Below the pieces are notes generated by a model. The model searched no databases and was not told the DNA's origin. It saw only the letters and a program-made list of their open reading frames with translations. Below, one piece after another: positions 5,369-7,190 of a DNA stretch of 7,190 bases (position 1 is the stretch's first letter; each line of letters opens with the position of its first letter). The stretch lies in the NCBI GenBank assembly GCA_029260335.1, contig JAJDDL010000416.1, positions 1-7,190 of the forward strand. The letters run 5' to 3'. The translations under genes and the position numbers were made by a program. Source of the stretch: Phycisphaerales bacterium (GTDB lineage: Bacteria > Planctomycetota > Phycisphaerae > Phycisphaerales > UBA1924).

Positions 5369-5911
5369 TCAATCCGCACGATCGGCGTGCCACAGAAACT
5401 CGATCGAAACCGAACCGACTTGGTCACCGAACGCGTCGGCTGACAAGCTCATGGATCCCACCTCCACGCCGGCCATGGTCTGATGGACCTGGTCCAACGT
5501 GCGCAGCGCCGCGGTCAGCGTGCCGCGCCCCGAGAGTGTTATCGGCGTCGTGACAATCTGATCTTCCGCAGGCGTCATGGAGACCCCTGGGCCAAGCCCA
5601 TCGATGACGAGCTCGGTTTCGCTGGCAATCTCTGCGATCTGCGCGAGCGCTCCATTGAGTGCCGAGAGTGGACGCAAGGTCCGACCCGACGAGATCGCGA
5701 GTTCCACTCGGTCGATCTGAGCGCGCAGAACGGCCTCCCGATCCTCGCTCGTGCGAGCGACGTGCTCCATCGAATCGAGCCGCGCTTGCAGAGCCGAGTC
5801 TTCGGCTCGGGCGATAATCCGAGAGTGGATGCCTATGAAGTATCCCACACCCAGCACACCCGCCAGACAGGTTGCACCGATCGCGTGAATGGCCGGTGAA
5901 GAGAGTCTCAT
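5369..5911 (-). CDS. pilO: PilO-like inner-membrane alignment protein
   Basis: The 180-residue protein has one hydrophobic segment at about 8-28, a predicted coiled coil at about 33-75 (ARAEDSALQARLDSMEHV and on), and a C-terminal periplasmic domain at 80-178. The domain pattern PLSALNGALAQIAEIASE...TTPITLSGRGTLTAALRTLDQVHQTM fits the PilO ferredoxin-like fold: a helix, then strands, then a second helix before VSIEFLWHA. PilO pairs with PilN in the inner membrane and, with PilP, connects the cytoplasmic motor to the secretin. The ATG overlaps the PilN stop as ATGA, so it is translationally coupled, and it also has its own GGAGG six bases upstream. Its length fits the family. Sequence conservation in this family is low, so the assignment leans on topology and gene order. 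Confidence 0.85.
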   Translation of the reverse strand: MRLSSPAIHAIGATCLAGVLGVGYFIGIHSRIIARAEDSALQARLDSMEHVARTSEDREAVLRAQIDRVELAISSGRTLRPLSALNGALAQIAEIASETELVIDGLGPGVSMTPAEDQIVTTPITLSGRGTLTAALRTLDQVHQTMAGVEVGSMSLSADAFGDQVGSVSIEFLWHADRAD

Positions 5912-6471
5912 GACGAGCCTCCCCGCAAGACCGCGTGCACACGAAACGCAACAAGCTCGCCCACCGGCGTCGATCGTCGACGCGTGTCGGCAAGCGTCAC
6001 CGAGGTGAACACACCGAGGTCCTCAAGCCGAACCGCCAACTGTTGAGCACCGAGTTGGCTCTGCGCCAAGCCCTCGATGCTCAGCGACCGCTCGGTCGTG
6101 TCATCGGACTGAGAACCTACCACGCTCATGCTCTCCACCGCTATCGAATCGCCCACCGCACCCGCGACCGCATTCACCAGAAGCGTGAACTGCGGACGAG
6201 CGGCAAGGAGATCCGAGACGCGCTGCTGATGCGATAACTCCTCGAGTCGTGCCTCGAGGCTACCGACCGCCGCGGCGCTTGCCTGCTCACGCGCGATGAT
6301 CTGGTCTTGCCGCCTGCTGAGCGATGCATCGACCGACGTGTGCAGCAGCGCGGCCACAGGCAGGACAGTGCTGACCGCCAAGCCAACGACCGAAGCCCAC
6401 TGACGGACCCGCCGGCGCGCGAGCCTAGCTCGCTGACACTCGGGCGGCATGAGATTGATCGCAGGAATCAT
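5908..6471 (-). CDS. pilN: PilN-like inner-membrane protein
   Basis: The 187-residue protein begins MIPAINLMPPE, the cytoplasmic INLLP-type motif by which PilN docks onto PilM. A basic stretch (RARLARRRVRQW) precedes one transmembrane helix at about 25-46, then a coiled coil at about 50-95 rich in Glu/Gln/Ala, then a ferredoxin-like periplasmic domain at about 100-187, with strands around IAVESMSVVG, RSLSIEGLAQS and LVAFRVHAVL. It is expected to bind PilM in the cytoplasm and PilO in the periplasm. The ATG overlaps the PilM stop as ATGA; a weak GAGG lies eight bases upstream. Size and domain order match the family, and the position between pilM and pilO is the canonical one. Confidence 0.9.
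   Translation of the reverse strand: MIPAINLMPPECQRARLARRRVRQWASVVGLAVSTVLPVAALLHTSVDASLSRRQDQIIAREQASAAAVGSLEARLEELSHQQRVSDLLAARPQFTLLVNAVAGAVGDSIAVESMSVVGSQSDDTTERSLSIEGLAQSQLGAQQLAVRLEDLGVFTSVTLADTRRRSTPVGELVAFRVHAVLRGGSS
5918..5922 (-). promoter_or_regulatory. Ribosome binding site of the PilO-like gene
   Basis: GGAGG on the minus strand lies six bases before the ATG at 5911, inside the 3' end of the PilN-like gene. It supports this start in addition to the ATGA overlap. Confidence 0.6.
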
Positions 6472-7190
6472 CGGTCAAACCTCAACGCAAGACCAAGGGG
6501 CATCCCAAGCGCAGGATCGGTCTCCTTGCACGACTCAAGCACGAAATCCGGACGCCAGACCTGGGTCGGGCAACCAAGCGACTCTTCAAGCACGCTGTCC
6601 AGCCCGGCAACCTGCGCACCGCGCCCGACGAGCAAGAGCAGATCGGCGTTTGGTCGACCAAAGCGCTCGCAAGCGTAACCCAACGCGATCGCGCATTGCT
6701 CGCTCAGATCATTCGACCAGCCGGCGATCGCCTCTTCGGCGGTTTGCAGGGCTCCGCCGGCGTTCGCGGTCTGAGCCTCATGTACCCCGCGCCGAAACAG
6801 CAAATGCTCGACCAAGTCTCGGTCGGCCCGGAGCGTCTGCTCAATCTCTGCGGCCGGGGCCAGATATCCCAGGTTCGCGAACCAACGCTCATATACGATG
6901 GAGCCCTGACGCGTGATGACGATCCGCGACGCGCCGCCCCCAATATGGACCGCCGCCCCAAGTTCGAGCGGTTCAAACTGCTTGTGACACGCCCGGGCCA
7001 AGGCACAAGCGCGAGAATCGATCGCGACAACCTCAAGCCCCGCCGCCTCAAACGGACGCATCAGGGCTTCTGCGGATTCGTGCGCACAGCCAAACGCCAT
7101 CACGCTCGTGCCCTCGCCAGCCCGGGCAGAAGCGGGCACGTCCAGAATCTCACACGCGATCGACTCTGCCGGCACCCGGTGCAGGCGGGC
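6468..7190 (-). CDS. pilM: PilM-like actin-fold protein, C-terminal 240 residues (5' end outside window)
   Basis: The frame is open to the right edge, so the true start lies outside the window. The visible 240 residues match the C-terminal two-thirds of PilM: a strand-helix unit ending EAAGLEVVAIDSRACALARA (48-67), a phosphate-2-like strand-turn GAAVHIGGGASRIVI (78-92), a long helical region, and the adenosine-site-like LLLLVGRGAQVAGL (184-197) followed by ESLGCPTQVWRP and GLALR near the end. PilM is a cytoplasmic actin-like ATP-binding protein that forms a ring on the PilN tails in T4P machines; the T2SS counterpart is the GspL cytoplasmic domain. The Asp usually found before the glycines of the phosphate-2 motif is His here (residue 82), and the Gly-Gly of the adenosine motif is Gly-Arg-Gly. 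The GTG at 7175 is unlikely to be the start, since in-frame coding continues beyond it. The stop overlaps PilN by ATGA. Confidence 0.88.
   Translation of the reverse strand, partial: ARLHRVPAESIACEILDVPASARAGEGTSVMAFGCAHESAEALMRPFEAAGLEVVAIDSRACALARACHKQFEPLELGAAVHIGGGASRIVITRQGSIVYERWFANLGYLAPAAEIEQTLRADRDLVEHLLFRRGVHEAQTANAGGALQTAEEAIAGWSNDLSEQCAIALGYACERFGRPNADLLLLVGRGAQVAGLDSVLEESLGCPTQVWRPDFVLESCKETDPALGMPLGLALRFDR

Overview
The window is one compact block of genes, all on the minus strand, for a type IV pilus / type II secretion (T4P/T2SS) filament machine. The DNA is GC-rich, intergenic gaps are short, and several genes overlap by 4 bases. The organism is most likely a planctomycete, perhaps of the Phycisphaerae. 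This is inferred from the style of the pseudopilins: the GspI-like protein carries an FDDVGDYDTW...SPP...DG core that I associate with Planctomycetes, the GspG-like protein a YGPYLRAVPPLPVG segment, and two minor pseudopilins have large lectin-like extensions. Taxonomy cannot be proven from this window.

In transcription order (right to left): the C-terminal part of PilM (6468-7190, cut by the window edge), PilN (5908-6471), PilO (5369-5911), and a single-pass inner-membrane protein with a PilP/GspC/GspB-like periplasmic domain (4759-5304). These form the inner-membrane alignment platform. The GspG-like major pseudopilin follows (4186-4641), with the strongest ribosome binding site in the window. 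A GC-rich hairpin with a short T-run (4120-4147) separates it from a set of minor pseudopilins: GspH-like (3671-4114), a very large GspJ/PilW-like protein (1806-3443), GspI/PilV-like (1291-1809) and GspK/PilX-like (383-1294). At the left edge is the start of another pseudopilin (1-135), a close paralogue of the large GspJ-like protein, cut by the window edge.

The genes would work together as follows. PilM (cytoplasm) binds the PilN tail; PilN, PilO and the PilP-like protein span to the periplasm. The GspG-like subunit builds the fibre. The minor pseudopilins form the initiation/tip complex. Two of the minor subunits carry modules that look carbohydrate-binding: a choice-of-anchor-R-like domain plus a concanavalin-like sandwich in the GspJ-like protein, and a CBM4/9-like domain in the GspK-like protein. 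My main hypothesis is a pilus or pseudopilus whose tip is built to hold polysaccharide. No motor ATPase, platform protein, prepilin peptidase or secretin gene lies in the window.

Gaps without genes are all under 300 bases (136-382, 3444-3670, 4642-4758, 5305-5368, 4115-4185). They hold palindromes and hairpins described below. I found no tRNA, rRNA, CRISPR array or insertion sequence.
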